A stretch of 64,000 nucleotides of DNA from NCBI RefSeq assembly GCF_900107585.1, contig NZ_FNQM01000011.1:62001-126000 (forward strand), in the 5' to 3' direction. Source of the stretch: Rubrimonas cliftonensis (GTDB taxonomy: Bacteria; Pseudomonadota; Alphaproteobacteria; Rhodobacterales; Rhodobacteraceae). The notes below the pieces were generated by a model, which was given only the letters and a program-made list of their open reading frames with translations, did no database searches and was not told the origin of the DNA. Shown here one piece after another: positions 10,542-22,074 of this stretch (positions are counted from its first letter, which is position 1; each line of letters begins with the position of its first letter). The position numbers were made by a program, and so were the translations under genes.

Positions 10542-12446
10542 TCAGGCGGCCCGGTTCGACCGCTGGTCGAACGCGAAGCTCGCGACCGACTTGCGAAGCC
10601 CCGCCATGCGCTCGCCCAGCGTCGACGCCTCCGACACGAAGCGGTCGGTGAGCGCCGCGTTCTCCTGCGTGATCCGGTCCATCTGCGAGATGCTGCCGTT
10701 GATCTCGTCCACGCCCGTCGCCTGCTCCGAGCCTGCCGCGGACACGCTGGCGAGCCGCTCGGCGAGCTGCACGATGGCGCGCGAGATGCCGTCGAGCGCC
10801 GCGCCGGTCTTCTCGACCATGCCGATGCCTTCGGTGACGTTGGAGGCGCTCGTCTGCACCAGCCCGGAAATCTCCGCCGCCGCGTCGGTGGCGCGCTGGG
10901 CGAGCGCCCGGACCTCGGACGCGACGACCGCGAAGCCGCGGCCGGCCTCGCCAGCGCGCGCGGCCTCGACCGAGGCGTTGAGCGCCAGCAGGTTGGTCTG
11001 CCACGCGATCGACTCGATCATCTCGATAATGCCCGAGATCTTGTCGGAGCTCTGCTTGATGCGGTTCACCGAGGCTATGGCGTCGGCGACCGTGCCGGAG
11101 CCGCTCTGGGTGCGCGCCGTGACGTCGGCTGCGAGGCGGTCTGCCTCCTGCAGGGCGGCGGCGTTCGACCGCACCGAGGCGGCCATCTCCTCCATCGTGG
11201 CGGCGGTCTCCTCGAGCGACGCCGCCTGGCTTTCGGCGCGGCTGGAGAGATCGCGCGCGCCGTCGTTGATCTTGTCCACGGCGCCGGCGCCCACCTCGGC
11301 CGCGGCGTGCACCTGGCTCACCAGCGCCGCGAGATGATCGATGCCCGAGTCGGCGGCCGCTGCGACTTCGCCGAGACGTCCCATGTAACGACCCTGCACC
11401 TTGCGGCGCAGGTCGCCGTCGGCCATCGCCTGCAGCGTCGCGCCGAGGTCGTCGAGGAACGCCGACGACCCCTCGACGATGGCGTTGACGCCGGTCGCCA
11501 GGCGCATGAGCTGCGGCTCGTCGAAGGCTTCGCAGACGCGCGCGGCATAGTCGCCCCGGGCAGCCGCGTCGACGACGCCGCCGATGCGGTCCGCAAGGCG
11601 GTCGAGCAGCGCCTCGCGCGCCGTCTCGGCCTCCGCGCGCCGGTCGTCGGCCAGGGCGAGGGCGCTGCGCAGGCTCTCGAGGTCGCGCGCCAGCGCGCCG
11701 ATCTCGTCGTCGCGCTCGACGTCGGCGGCGGGCGTCTCGACATCGCCCGACGTCATGCGCGCCAGCGTGGCCCTGACGCCGTCGAGCATCGCCATCGCCC
11801 GGCCGGAGACGGGCCATGCGATCGCGAGACAGAGCGCCAGCGCGGCGAGCGCGCTCGGGACCATCTCGACCGCCTTGCCGAAGAACACCGCGACCGCGTC
11901 AGGCTTGGCCGCGCCCACATAGAGGACGCCGTCGACCTCGCCGGCCGCGTCGTAGATCGGCATGTAGATCGTGAAATACTCGCGCCCGAGGATCGTCGCC
12001 TCGCCGGAGAACACGCCGCCGGCCGCGACGACCGGATGAACCGCGCCGTCCTTGCCCAGCACCGTGCCGACGGCGCGGGCGCCGTCGGGCTTCACGATGT
12101 TGGTGCTGCGGCGGACGAATTCGCCATCCTCGGGCGTGCGCACGAAGATCGTCGCCGTCTCCCCGGTGGCCGAACCGACGCGATCGATCATGGTGTGGTC
12201 GTCGAAGCCCGGCGGGGCGTCCCAGGAAAGCCGCTCGACGTCTCCGGAGGCGCCGAAGCGCACCTGCGTTCCCGGCAGGGCGTAGTCGAACGCCGTTGCG
12301 AGCACGCGGACGCTCTCCTGCTGTATGCGCATCGCGCTGCTCTTGGCGTAAAGCACGGCGCGTCCGGCTTCGACCACGATCACCAAGGCGGCGCCCAGCA
12401 CTATCACGCCGGCGAGCAGCGCCGTGAACTTCACCCGCACCGACAT
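10542..12446 (-). CDS. Methyl-accepting chemotaxis protein with Cache sensor
   Basis: A 634-residue inner-membrane chemoreceptor. It has a first membrane helix at about residues 7-28, a periplasmic Cache-type domain at 30-190 (with [25 protein letters not shown] near its end), a second helix at 196-215, a HAMP domain at 216-268, a second HAMP-like stretch near 290-370, and a signalling coiled coil. The hairpin tip with [21 protein letters not shown] is intact, so CheA/CheW coupling should work. No other chemotaxis gene lies nearby, making it an orphan receptor. Ligand is unknown; this Cache type often binds small organic acids. Confidence 0.93.
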   Translation of the reverse strand: MSVRVKFTALLAGVIVLGAALVIVVEAGRAVLYAKSSAMRIQQESVRVLATAFDYALPGTQVRFGASGDVERLSWDAPPGFDDHTMIDRVGSATGETATIFVRTPEDGEFVRRSTNIVKPDGARAVGTVLGKDGAVHPVVAAGGVFSGEATILGREYFTIYMPIYDAAGEVDGVLYVGAAKPDAVAVFFGKAVEMVPSALAALALCLAIAWPVSGRAMAMLDGVRATLARMTSGDVETPAADVERDDEIGALARDLESLRSALALADDRRAEAETAREALLDRLADRIGGVVDAAARGDYAARVCEAFDEPQLMRLATGVNAIVEGSSAFLDDLGATLQAMADGDLRRKVQGRYMGRLGEVAAAADSGIDHLAALVSQVHAAAEVGAGAVDKINDGARDLSSRAESQAASLEETAATMEEMAASVRSNAAALQEADRLAADVTARTQSGSGTVADAIASVNRIKQSSDKISGIIEMIESIAWQTNLLALNASVEAARAGEAGRGFAVVASEVRALAQRATDAAAEISGLVQTSASNVTEGIGMVEKTGAALDGISRAIVQLAERLASVSAAGSEQATGVDEINGSISQMDRITQENAALTDRFVSEASTLGERMAGLRKSVASFAFDQRSNRAA

Positions 12447-12521
12447 GCACGCACTCCCATTCAAGACCTCGTTCCGCGGGCACTTTTGGCGCGCGAGTTG
12501 AAAAGGAGATGAACGAGCGCC

Positions 12522-13775
12522 TCAGAGTTTCGATAATTCCAAGATGAGACGGCTTCTGGCGACAAGACCCGGCGGCGCGTGAAGCCACCCGAAGCCGCCG
12601 CCGCCCGCGGCCTCCTGCGCGGCGTTGAAGAGACCGGTCATGTAGGCCCTGTCGAAGCTCGTGGGAGACGGCGGGGTGAAGCCCGGCGGAACGAAGGCGA
12701 GGCGGAATTCCGCCCCCATGGCGTCGGCCCCCTGCGCGATCCGCGCGAGGTCGCCTTCGCTCTGCGCCCGGATCAGCGCGCTGAGCGAGCGGCCGGCGAT
12801 CGTCGCGAGCCGCGCCGGCGCCGGGTCGTAGTTCGGCGTGAGAGAGTTGTTCTGAATGACATAAATGGTGCGGCGCAGCGGGAAAGGCAGGTTTCGCGGC
12901 GCCGCGTCCGCGAAGCCGGGCGGGCCGACGAACACCGAGCGCGTCACCCCGCCGTCGACATGCAGCTCGGTGAACGTCTCGCCGCCGGCGATCACGGGAA
13001 TGGCGACGGGCGGAAAGGCGCCGGGTATGGAGGCGGAGGCGAGCATCACCTGCCGGAACAGTTCCGTCGCGCCGGCCTGCGCGATGGCCCCCATGTTCCA
13101 GATCACCGGCCGCGCAGCGTCGATGTTCGTCGTGCCGACGAGCAGGAGCTTTCCTGCGGCATGGCGCGCGGCGATGCGCGCCAGCAGGCGTTCGTCGACG
13201 AGACTGCGAATCTGGTTGCGCATCGGCTGGGTGTCGGCCACGCCGAGCGCGCCCTGGAGCACGGCGAAGATCTGCAGCTCCGCGATGTCGTCAGTGTCGA
13301 ACCGTGTGAACATCGTCTCCAGTTCGTCGTCGTGGTCCGGGCCGGCGAAGGCGAAGGGCGCGATCAGCGCGCCGACCGAGATGCCGGTGACGATGTCGAA
13401 GTCCGGGCGCTCGCCGGCGAGCGTGAGGCCGGTGAGCAGCCCGGCGGCGTAGGCGCCGTCCGGCCCGCCGCCCGAGAGCGCAAGGACGTCCAGCGCGGCG
13501 CCGTCCGGCGGCGCGCCGGCGGCGCGCCACTCCGCCACCAGACCGGCGCGCAGGGAGGCCGAGATTTCGGCGGCCCTCGTCGGGTCGAGGTCGTCTCCCC
13601 AGATCCGCACGCCCGGCGCCGCGAGCGGCTGCGCCTGCTCGTAGAGCGCCGACGGCGGCGGAACGCGCGGCGGCGCCACGACGGCGCACGCCGCCACGGA
13701 GACCGCCACCGAAGCCGCCGCCGCCGCGGCGCGGAGCGCGCGCGCAGGCCCCCGCGCCGATCGATCATGCGCCAT
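12522..13775 (-). CDS. Patatin-like phospholipase, predicted lipoprotein
   Basis: A 417-residue acyl hydrolase with a lipoprotein signal: the hydrophobic stretch before Cys30 ends SVAAC, so the mature protein is probably lipid-anchored. The patatin domain shows the oxyanion motif SGGGPDGAYAAG at 101-112, the nucleophile Ser133 in GISVG, and the dyad partner Asp274 in DGG. These are all the residues required for activity. The ATG at 13775 is chosen because GGGAGGG precedes it; an upstream extension would add an Arg-rich tail unlike a secretion signal. It is convergent with nothing and divergent from the exonuclease gene. Confidence 0.88.
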   Translation of the reverse strand: MAHDRSARGPARALRAAAAAASVAVSVAACAVVAPPRVPPPSALYEQAQPLAAPGVRIWGDDLDPTRAAEISASLRAGLVAEWRAAGAPPDGAALDVLALSGGGPDGAYAAGLLTGLTLAGERPDFDIVTGISVGALIAPFAFAGPDHDDELETMFTRFDTDDIAELQIFAVLQGALGVADTQPMRNQIRSLVDERLLARIAARHAAGKLLLVGTTNIDAARPVIWNMGAIAQAGATELFRQVMLASASIPGAFPPVAIPVIAGGETFTELHVDGGVTRSVFVGPPGFADAAPRNLPFPLRRTIYVIQNNSLTPNYDPAPARLATIAGRSLSALIRAQSEGDLARIAQGADAMGAEFRLAFVPPGFTPPSPTSFDRAYMTGLFNAAQEAAGGGGFGWLHAPPGLVARSRLILELSKL

Positions 13776-13947
13776 CACGCCCTCCCTCGCAGCGCCCGGC
13801 GACACGCTGGCGACGATGGGCGCCAACCTCGCCCGAAGCGGCCCGCGTCGCAACGGGCCAGAGAGACGCCAGCGCCGCCGCACTCTCGCCCGAAGGGTCG
13901 CCGCACGGCGCGTTTGCGCCCGCCGAGCCGGCTGCTAGGATGGCGTC

Positions 13948-14961
13948 ATGCGCGCCGGAGACGTCCTGACCCTGACGCCCGAGGGGCTCTACTGCCCCGC
14001 CGGCGACTTCCACATCGACCCCGCGCGCCCGACGCCCCGCGCCGTCGTGACCCACGGCCACGCCGACCATTGCCGGCCCGGCGCCGCGGCCCTGCTGGCC
14101 ACGCCGCAGACCGCCCGGATCGCCCGCGCGCGCTACGGCGAGGGCGCCTTCGGATCGGTGCAGACGCTCGACTATGGCGAGAGCCTCCGCATCGGGGATG
14201 CGACGCTGCGGCTCGTCCCCGCCGGCCATGTGCTCGGCTCCGCGCAGGTCGTCTTGGAGACGGCGAGGACGCGCGCGGTCGTCTCCGGCGACTACAAGCG
14301 CCGCGACGACCCCACCTGCGCGCCCTTCGAGCCGGTAGCCTGCGACCTGTTCGTGACCGAGGCGACCTTCGGCCTGCCGGTGTTCCGACACCCCGATGCG
14401 GGCTCGGAGGTCGCCAAGCTGCTCGCCTCGGTCGCGCGCTTTCCCGAGCGGGCGCACGCCGTCGGCGTCTATGCGCTCGGCAAGGCTCAGCGGCTGATCG
14501 CGGAGCTGCGGCGCGCCGGCTACGACCGCCCGATCCACCTGCACGGCGCGCTCACGAAGCTCTGCGCGCTCTACGAGGCCGAGGGCGTGGCGCTGGGCCC
14601 GCTGGCCGAGGCCAGGCTCGCGGACCGTGCGGCGATGGCCGGCGCCGTCGTGCTGGCGCCGCCCTCTGCGCTCGCCGACCGCTGGGCGCGGCGCCTGCCC
14701 GACCCGGTGATCGCCGCCGCCTCCGGCTGGATGCGGGTGCGCCAGCGCGCCCGCCAGCGCGGCGTCGAGCTGCCCATGATCGTCTCCGACCACGCAGACT
14801 GGGACGAACTTACCGAAACCATCGTCGAGACCGGCGCGGCGGAAGTCTGGGTGACGCACGGCGCGGAGGAGGCCCTCTGCCACTGGTGCGCCGGCCGCGG
14901 CGTCCGCGCCCGCCCGCTCGGCGTCGCCGGGCTGGGCGAGGAGGAGGCCGAGGCGGAGTGA
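13948..14961 (+). CDS. Ligase-associated DNA exonuclease, metallo-beta-lactamase fold
   Basis: A 337-residue protein of the beta-CASP-like nuclease group usually encoded beside an ATP-dependent DNA ligase and an Lhr-type helicase in a DNA-damage repair operon. The metal-binding motif HGHADH is at residues 36-41, a second His is in PAGHVLGSAQV near 92, and Asp-Tyr in VVSGDYKRRDDP near 115. The C-terminal SDHADWDEL and VTHGAEEA segments are also typical. Neither ligase nor helicase is found on either side here; the next gene is an amidase. The product is expected in the cytoplasm as a structure-specific DNA nuclease. Confidence 0.88.
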   Translation: MRAGDVLTLTPEGLYCPAGDFHIDPARPTPRAVVTHGHADHCRPGAAALLATPQTARIARARYGEGAFGSVQTLDYGESLRIGDATLRLVPAGHVLGSAQVVLETARTRAVVSGDYKRRDDPTCAPFEPVACDLFVTEATFGLPVFRHPDAGSEVAKLLASVARFPERAHAVGVYALGKAQRLIAELRRAGYDRPIHLHGALTKLCALYEAEGVALGPLAEARLADRAAMAGAVVLAPPSALADRWARRLPDPVIAAASGWMRVRQRARQRGVELPMIVSDHADWDELTETIVETGAAEVWVTHGAEEALCHWCAGRGVRARPLGVAGLGEEEAEAE

Positions 14962-15140
14962 CCGCCGCAAGCGCCGGCGCCAAAGCGCGCCGGTCTTGGC
15001 GGATGCGCGCGAACGCGCGCCGGACGAACGACTCTCCCGGCCAAGCTGCGCGACGCGCCGTCACGGGGTTTGCGAAACGCGGCGCGGGGTGAAAGGATGC
15101 AGCGTCCAGCCGCCCCCCTGAAGAAGCGATAGCCCCCCTC

Positions 15141-16562
15141 TTGACCAGTCCCGCATCGGAAACCGCCCCGTGGTCCCTCACCGCGACACAGGCGCGCACC
15201 GCCTTCGCCGAGGGCCGTCTCAGCGCGCGCGAGATCGCCGAGAGCGCCCTGGGCCGCATCGAGGCCGCCAACCCCGCGCTCAACGCGGTCGTCCAGCGCT
15301 GCGACGCGGAGGCGCTCGCCGCGGCGGACGCGCTCGACGCCGCGCGCGCCGCGGGGCTTCCCGAGGGCCCGCATCTCGGCCCGCTGGCCGGCGTTCCGGT
15401 CACGACGAAGGTGAACGTCGATCAGGCGGGACAGGCCATGACCAACGGGCTGCGCACGCAGGCGGGGCTCGTCGCGGCCGAGGACAACCCGGTGGTCGCA
15501 AACCTGCGGCGGGCCGGCGCCGTCATCGTCGGCCGCACCAACACGCCCGCCTTCTCGCTGCGCTGGTTCACGCGCAACAGCATCCACGGCGCGACCGTGA
15601 ACCCGCGCAATCCGCGGCTGACGCCCGGCGGCTCCTCGGGCGGCGCGGCGTCGGCGGTGGCGGCGGGGATGGGCGCGCTCGGCCACGGGACCGACATCGC
15701 CGGCTCGGTGCGCTACCCCGCCTACGCCTGCGGCCTGCACGGCCTGCGCCCGTCGCTCGGCCGGGTCGCGGCGCACAACTTCTCGGGGCGCGACCGGCAC
15801 ATCGGCGCGCAGCTCATGGCGGTGTCGGGGCCGATCGCGCGCAGCGTCGCGGACCTGCGCGCGGGCCTGCAGGCCATGGCTGCGCGCGACCTGCGCGACC
15901 CGTGGTGGACGCCCGCGCCGCTCGAAGGCCCGCCGGCGCCGAGGCGCGCCGCGCTGTGCCTCGCGCCCGACGGCATGACCGTCGCGCCGGAGGTCCGCGA
16001 CGCGCTGCGCGCCGCCGCCGACAGGCTGTCGGACGCGGGCTGGAGCGTCGCGGAGCGGCCCTGCCCGCCGCTCCGCGAGGCGGCGGCGAAGCAGCTCGTC
16101 CTGTGGCTCTCGGAGCTGCGCCGGCTCGGCGGCGCGCCCGTCGCCGCGGAGGACGACCCCGACACGCGCATCGTTTATGGCCGACTCTGTGCGCTCGCCC
16201 CGGCGCCCGACCTCGACGCCTTCATGGACGCGCTGCAGGCCCGCGCCGCGCTGGTGCGCGCCTGGCGGATGTTCTTTGAGGAGCACCCCGTGCTGCTGCT
16301 GCCGGTCTCCGGCGCGCTTCCGTTCCCCGACCATGCCGACGTCGGCGATCAGGCGGGCTTTGACGCCGTGATCGAGGCGCAGCTGCCGCAGATCGCGCCG
16401 CCCTTCATGGGGCTTCCGGGGCTGACCGTCACGACCGGCGCCGTGGCGACGCCGCTGGGCGAGAGCCCGGTCGGCGTGCAGCTTCTGGCGAGCCATTTCC
16501 GCGAGGACCTGCTGCTCACGGCCGGCGAGATTCTGGCGCCGGAGCCCGCGCCGCTCGCCTGA
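15141..16562 (+). CDS. Amidase, amidase-signature family
   Basis: A 473-residue hydrolase with the Ser-cisSer-Lys triad: Lys90 in PVTTKVN, the Gly/Ser-rich signature TPGGSSGGAAS with Ser165/166, and Ser189 in DIAGSVRYPA. The start is a TTG at 15141; no in-frame ATG gives the conserved N-terminus, and the region before it is poor in ribosome-site sequence. Amidase-signature enzymes cleave many amides and the substrate cannot be told here. It is 178 bases after the exonuclease gene and convergent with folC, from which it is separated by only 9 bases. Confidence 0.9.
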   Translation: MTSPASETAPWSLTATQARTAFAEGRLSAREIAESALGRIEAANPALNAVVQRCDAEALAAADALDAARAAGLPEGPHLGPLAGVPVTTKVNVDQAGQAMTNGLRTQAGLVAAEDNPVVANLRRAGAVIVGRTNTPAFSLRWFTRNSIHGATVNPRNPRLTPGGSSGGAASAVAAGMGALGHGTDIAGSVRYPAYACGLHGLRPSLGRVAAHNFSGRDRHIGAQLMAVSGPIARSVADLRAGLQAMAARDLRDPWWTPAPLEGPPAPRRAALCLAPDGMTVAPEVRDALRAAADRLSDAGWSVAERPCPPLREAAAKQLVLWLSELRRLGGAPVAAEDDPDTRIVYGRLCALAPAPDLDAFMDALQARAALVRAWRMFFEEHPVLLLPVSGALPFPDHADVGDQAGFDAVIEAQLPQIAPPFMGLPGLTVTTGAVATPLGESPVGVQLLASHFREDLLLTAGEILAPEPAPLA

Positions 16563-16571
16563 GCGGCCGCC

Positions 16572-17891
16572 TCAGCCGTTCTCGCGCAGCACCGAGCCGG
16601 CGAGATAGAGCGAGCCGCAGATCATCACGCGGCCGCCCGCGCCGGCCAGCGCCGCGGCCTCGGCGACGGCGGTGGCGACGTCGGGGCTCGCCGCAGCGGG
16701 GACGCCCGCGCCCTCGGCGAAGGCCGCGAGCCGCCCGGCGGGCACGCTCGACACCGTGTCGGGGATGTCGACCGTGCGCGCCGCCGCGGCGACGCCGGCG
16801 AAGCAGCGCAGGAACCCCGCGCAGTCCTTGGTGTCGAGCATCCCGCAGACCAGCGCGAGCGGCGCCGCGCCTTGCGCGCGCCAGTGCGCCGCCACCGCCT
16901 CGCCGGCGGCGAGGTTGTGGCCGCCGTCCAGCCACAGCGCCACGCCCGCCGCCTCGGCCGTCGCCACGAGCGGCCCTTCGCGCAGCCTTTGCAGCCGTGC
17001 GGGCCATTCGGCGTCGGTCATCGCCGCCGCGCAGGCGTCGGCCCCGAAGCCCAGCGCCCGCAGCGCCGCCACCGCGGCGCCGGCGTTGTCGGTCTGGTGC
17101 GGGCCGAGCAGGCGCGGCGCCGGCAGATCCAGCCGGCCGGCGCCGTCCTCGAAGACGAGGCCCGCGCCATCGCGCCGCGCCGTCCAGTCGCGCCCCGCCG
17201 CGATCAGCGGCGCGCCGATCTCCGCCGCCCGCGCCTCGATCACCGCAAGCGCCTCCGGCGCCTGCCGGGCCACGACGCAGGGGGCGCCGGGCTTGAGGAT
17301 GCCCGCCTTCTCGAAGGCGATCGCGCCCAGCGTCTCGCCGAGATACTGCTGGTGGTCGTAGGAGACGGGCGTGATCACCGTCAGCCGCGGCGCCGCGACC
17401 ACATTGGTCGCGTCCAGCCGCCCGCCGAGGCCCACCTCGAGCAGCAGCCAGTCGGCCGGCGTGCGGGCATAGGCCTCAAGCGCGGCGACTGTGGTGATCT
17501 CGAAGAAGGTGATCGGCTCGCCGCCGTTCGCCGCCTCGCATTCCGCCAGCAGCGCGGCGAGCGCCGGCTCCCCGATCAGTTCTCCCGCCACCCGGATGCG
17601 CTCGTGGAAGCGCGCCAGATGCGGCGAGGTGTAGGCGTGCGCCGTGTTCCCGGCGGCCTCCACCCCGGCGCGGATCATCGCCTGGGTGGAGCCCTTGCCG
17701 TTGGTGCCGGCGATGTGGATCACGGGCGGCAGCCGCTTCTCCGGGCTTCCCATGGCCGCGAGCAGCCGCCACATCCTGTCGAGCGTCAGGTCGATGATCT
17801 TCGGGTGCAGCGCGAGCAGCCGCTCCAGGATCGCGTCGCTCTGCGAACGCCGCGCGCCGGCGCGCAGGCTCGTCTTTTCGGAAACGCTCAC
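16572..17891 (-). CDS. folC: Dihydrofolate synthase/folylpolyglutamate synthase
   Basis: A 439-residue bifunctional ligase that adds glutamate to dihydropteroate and then to tetrahydrofolate. The ATP-binding loop AGTNGKGST is at residues 61-69, YTSPHLARFHERI near 88 binds the pterin or Mg site, and LDATNVV and DGGHNLAAGE occur in the expected order. It follows accD with an 8-base gap and is the last gene of the trp-accD-folC block, an arrangement shared with many bacteria. Confidence 0.95.
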   Translation of the reverse strand: MSVSEKTSLRAGARRSQSDAILERLLALHPKIIDLTLDRMWRLLAAMGSPEKRLPPVIHIAGTNGKGSTQAMIRAGVEAAGNTAHAYTSPHLARFHERIRVAGELIGEPALAALLAECEAANGGEPITFFEITTVAALEAYARTPADWLLLEVGLGGRLDATNVVAAPRLTVITPVSYDHQQYLGETLGAIAFEKAGILKPGAPCVVARQAPEALAVIEARAAEIGAPLIAAGRDWTARRDGAGLVFEDGAGRLDLPAPRLLGPHQTDNAGAAVAALRALGFGADACAAAMTDAEWPARLQRLREGPLVATAEAAGVALWLDGGHNLAAGEAVAAHWRAQGAAPLALVCGMLDTKDCAGFLRCFAGVAAAARTVDIPDTVSSVPAGRLAAFAEGAGVPAAASPDVATAVAEAAALAGAGGRVMICGSLYLAGSVLRENG

Positions 17892-17899
17892 GGATCGGC

Positions 17900-18835
17900 T
17901 CAGCCGGCCCTGGCGGCGTCCGCCGCCTGGGCTTCGGGCGCGGGCAGATCGCCGGTGATGCGGCGCGGGGCGCGCATCAGCATCCGCAGGATCACGGCCA
18001 GCTCGTCGCGCATCGCGTGGCGATGGGTGACGCGGTCCAGCATCCCGTGCTCATGGAGGTATTCGCTGCGCTGGAAGCCTTCGGGCAGCTTCTCGCCGAT
18101 GGTCTGCTCGATGACGCGCGGGCCCGCGAAGCAGATCAGCGCGCCCGGCTCGGCGATCTGCACGTCGCCGAGCATCGCGTATGACGCGGTGACGCCGCCT
18201 GTCGTGGGGTTGGTCAGCACGGTGACGAAGGGCAGCCCGGCCTCGGCGACCGTCTGCGCCGCGATGGTCGTGCGCGGCATCTGCATCAGCGAGAGGATGC
18301 CCTCCTGCATCCGCGCGCCGCCGGCGGCGCAGAACACCACCAGCGGCGCCTTCGCGGCCACGGCGGCGTCGGCGGCGGCGAGCAGCGCGTCGCCCACCGC
18401 CATGCCCATCGAACCGGCGAGGAAGGCGAAGTTCTGGCAGGCGGCCACGGTCGTCAGTCCGCTGATCTCGCCGCGCGCCACCAGCATCGCCTCATGCTCG
18501 CCGGTGTTGGCGCGCGCCTCGCGGATGCGGTCGGGGTAGCGCTTCTGGTCGCGGAACTTCAGCGGGTCGGCCGGCGCGTCGGCCAGCGGCGTCTCGATCC
18601 AGGCGCCGCCGTCGAACAGCGCGTTGAAGCGCTCGCGCGGGCTGATCTGCATGTGATGGTTGCAGTTGGAGCAGACGTGGAGCGCCTCCGACAGTTCCCG
18701 GTGGAAGATCATCTGCCCGCAGTTGTCGCATTTCCGCCAGAGGTTCTCCGGCATGTCCCGGCGCGAGAACAGCGAATTGAGCTTCGGACGGACATAGTCC
18801 GTCAGCCAGTTCATGCCATAGCCGCTGTCAGACAT
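17900..18835 (-). CDS. accD: Acetyl-CoA carboxylase carboxyltransferase subunit beta
   Basis: A 311-residue subunit that, with AccA, transfers the carboxyl group from biotin to acetyl-CoA in fatty acid synthesis. The zinc ribbon is complete: Cys36, Cys39, Cys55 and Cys58. The crotonase-fold body with [15 protein letters not shown] and [11 protein letters not shown] follows. The ATG at 18835 overlaps the trpA stop by 8 bases and has GGGGAGG just upstream, so it is preferred to a second ATG at 18814 (MNWLTDYV), which matches the start of many homologues but lacks a ribosome site. Confidence 0.95.
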   Translation of the reverse strand: MSDSGYGMNWLTDYVRPKLNSLFSRRDMPENLWRKCDNCGQMIFHRELSEALHVCSNCNHHMQISPRERFNALFDGGAWIETPLADAPADPLKFRDQKRYPDRIREARANTGEHEAMLVARGEISGLTTVAACQNFAFLAGSMGMAVGDALLAAADAAVAAKAPLVVFCAAGGARMQEGILSLMQMPRTTIAAQTVAEAGLPFVTVLTNPTTGGVTASYAMLGDVQIAEPGALICFAGPRVIEQTIGEKLPEGFQRSEYLHEHGMLDRVTHRHAMRDELAVILRMLMRAPRRITGDLPAPEAQAADAARAG

Positions 18836-19646
18836 GCTCGGCCTCCCCGCGCACGCCGGCGGCGAGGCTGCGCACGAACTCCAGCACCTTCCGGGGGCTG
18901 TCGCCGGCGCCGATGCGCGAGACGATGGCCGAGCCGACCACCACGCCGTCCGCCACGGCGGCGATGGCGCGGGCCCCCTCGGGCGTCCTGACGCCGAAGC
19001 CCACGCAGACGGGCAGGTTGGTCGCGCGCTTGATCCGGGCGACTTCCGGGGCCACCGCCTCGGCGCTGGCCTCGGCCGCGCCGGTGATGCCGGTGATCGA
19101 GACGTAGTAGACGAAGCCGGAGGTGTTGTTCAGCACCGCAGGCAGCCGCGCGTCGTCCGTGGTCGGGGTGGCGAGGCGGATGAAGTGCAGGCCCGCGGCG
19201 TTGGCCGGCAGGCACAGCTCCTCGTCCTCCTCCGGCGGAAGATCGACCACGATCATCCCGTCGACGCCGGCCTCACCGGCCTCCGCGAGGAAGCGCTCCA
19301 CGCCCCGCGAATAGATCGGGTTGTAGTAGCCCATCAGGATGATCGGCGTGTCCGGGTGGCGCGCGCGGACGGCGCGCGCGGTCTCCAGCGTGCGCGCCAG
19401 CGTGCCGCCCGCCGCGAGCGAGCGCATGGCGGCCGCCTGGATCGCCGGGCCGTCGGCCATCGGGTCGGTGAAGGGCAGGCCGAGCTCGATCACGTCGACG
19501 CCGGACTCCGGCAGGCCGCAGGCGATCTCGATCGCGGTCTCGTGGTCGGGATCGCCGGCCATGATGTAGGCGACGAAGGCCGCGCGCTTTTCCGCCTTCA
19601 GTTTCGAAAAGCGCCGGGTCAGGCGGGTTTCAGCCGGTTGCGTCAT
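18828..19646 (-). CDS. trpA: Tryptophan synthase alpha chain
   Basis: A 272-residue TIM-barrel subunit that cleaves indole-3-glycerol phosphate and channels indole to TrpB. Catalytic Glu54 and Asp65 lie in [29 protein letters not shown] and [10 protein letters not shown] complete the active site and phosphate site. Its stop codon overlaps the accD start. A DUF2158 gene separates it from trpB, so the usual trpB-trpA contact is interrupted here. Confidence 0.97.
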   Translation of the reverse strand: MTQPAETRLTRRFSKLKAEKRAAFVAYIMAGDPDHETAIEIACGLPESGVDVIELGLPFTDPMADGPAIQAAAMRSLAAGGTLARTLETARAVRARHPDTPIILMGYYNPIYSRGVERFLAEAGEAGVDGMIVVDLPPEEDEELCLPANAAGLHFIRLATPTTDDARLPAVLNNTSGFVYYVSITGITGAAEASAEAVAPEVARIKRATNLPVCVGFGVRTPEGARAIAAVADGVVVGSAIVSRIGAGDSPRKVLEFVRSLAAGVRGEAEHV

Positions 19647-19691
19647 CGCGCGCCCCTCGTCCTGTTCTGCGCGGGTTTCCAGCCGCGCGCC

Positions 19692-20069
19692 TCAATCGTC
19701 CTTGCGGAAGTGGGTCTTCTGGCGCGGCTTGCCGTCCATGCCGGGCTTCGGCGGCCGAGGACCGTCACGCGGGCCGTCGCGGTCGGCCGGCTTGCCATAG
19801 GGCTTCGAAGGCCCCTTGCGGTCGCCGCCGAACGGTCGGGCCGGGCGGTCGCCGTCCTCGCGAGGGCGCGGGCGCGGCGCCGGCCTGTCGCCGGCGTCGG
19901 GCCGGTGCTCCCACTTGTTGAGCGCGAAGATCGGCAGGACGTCCCGCCCGATGCCGCCGTCGTTGGCCCACACCACCGCGGCGTTCTCGCCCTCGATGCG
20001 CTCGACGAGCATCCGCATCGAGCCAGACTTGAGGACGACGACATCGCCCGGCGCAAATTCGGCCACCAT
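19692..20069 (-). CDS. DUF2158 (YodC-like) protein inserted between trpB and trpA
   Basis: A 125-residue protein whose first 45 residues (MVAEFAPGDVVVLKSGSMRMLVERIEGENAAVVW) match the DUF2158 fold of YodC proteins, a small beta-barrel of unknown role. The remainder is a low-complexity tail rich in Arg, Asp, Pro, Gly and Lys, probably disordered and possibly able to bind nucleic acid. The ATG at 20069 has GGAGG only two bases upstream, which is close; upstream extension would run into trpB. It is 62 bases after trpB and 45 bases before trpA on the same strand. The usual aromatic residue after the barrel is Trp here but no Cys follows. Confidence 0.7.
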   Translation of the reverse strand: MVAEFAPGDVVVLKSGSMRMLVERIEGENAAVVWANDGGIGRDVLPIFALNKWEHRPDAGDRPAPRPRPREDGDRPARPFGGDRKGPSKPYGKPADRDGPRDGPRPPKPGMDGKPRQKTHFRKDD

Positions 20070-20131
20070 GGCCTCCGATCGGTCAGCGCCTGCGGCCGGC
20101 GCGGTTGAGACTGCGCCGGCGTCCGGCGTGG

Positions 20132-21352
<1,221 letters not shown>

Positions 21353-21432
21353 CGCGCGCTCCGTCTCTGTCTGGCGGCCCTGTCTAGCGCAGCGCGCGCC
21401 CGGGCGCGAGAGGGGCGCGCGAGAGGGCGCGC

Positions 21433-22074
21433 TCAGCGCCGCGCGGCGGCGGCGAAGGCGGCGATCAGCGCGGCGTCCTTCACGCCGCGCGCGCGCTCGA
21501 CGCCGGAGGCGACGTCAACCTGCCGCGCGCCCGAGACGGCGACCGCCTCGGTCACGTTGTCCGGCTTCAGTCCGCCGGCGAGCATCCAGGGCCGCGCCCA
21601 GCGCCGCCCGGCCACCAGCCGCCAGTCGAAGCCTGCGCCCACGCCGCCGGGAAGGTCGGCGCCCTCCGGCGGGCGGCCTTCGACGAGGATCTGGTCCGCC
21701 ACCGCCTCGAACGCGGCGATGGCCGCAACGTCCTGCGGCCCGGCGACCGCGACCGTCTTCATCACCGGCAGGCCGAGCCGGGCGCGGATCGCGGCGACGC
21801 GCGCAGGGTCCTCGCGGCCATGGAGCTGCACCATGTCCACCGGCAGCGCGGCGAGCGCCTCCAGCGCGGCGGCGTCGGGGTCCACCACGAGCGCCACCTT
21901 GCACAGCCCCGGCGGCGCCGCCGCCGCGAGGGCGCGCAAGGCGTCCGGGGCGACGTAGCGCGGCGAGGGCGGAAACAGGTTGAGCCCCACATAGTCCACC
22001 CGCGCGGCAACGCAGGCCTCGAGGTCGAGCGGGGTGCGCACCCCGCAGATCTTGACGCGGACGGGCTCATCCAT
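21433..22074 (-). CDS. trpF: Phosphoribosylanthranilate isomerase
   Basis: A 213-residue TIM barrel that performs the Amadori step of tryptophan synthesis. The general base Cys10 is in [19 protein letters not shown] is in the middle, and the phosphate site [13 protein letters not shown] and [13 protein letters not shown] are near the end. The ATG at 22074 overlaps the last bases of the upstream unknown gene (ATGGATGA), pointing to coupled translation; no strong ribosome site is seen. An ATG 15 bases upstream is an alternative. Confidence 0.95.
   Translation of the reverse strand: MDEPVRVKICGVRTPLDLEACVAARVDYVGLNLFPPSPRYVAPDALRALAAAAPPGLCKVALVVDPDAAALEALAALPVDMVQLHGREDPARVAAIRARLGLPVMKTVAVAGPQDVAAIAAFEAVADQILVEGRPPEGADLPGGVGAGFDWRLVAGRRWARPWMLAGGLKPDNVTEAVAVSGARQVDVASGVERARGVKDAALIAAFAAAARR

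Noticed and set aside
8923-11337. An 804-codon plus-strand frame
   Set aside because: It is opposite the TPP enzyme and the chemoreceptor, both supported by motifs.
10524-12512. A 662-codon plus-strand frame
   Set aside because: It mirrors the chemoreceptor gene, whose protein is clearly recognisable. The antisense product is low-complexity.
14571-16496. A 641-codon minus-strand frame
   Set aside because: It is antisense to the exonuclease and amidase genes and has no recognisable motif.
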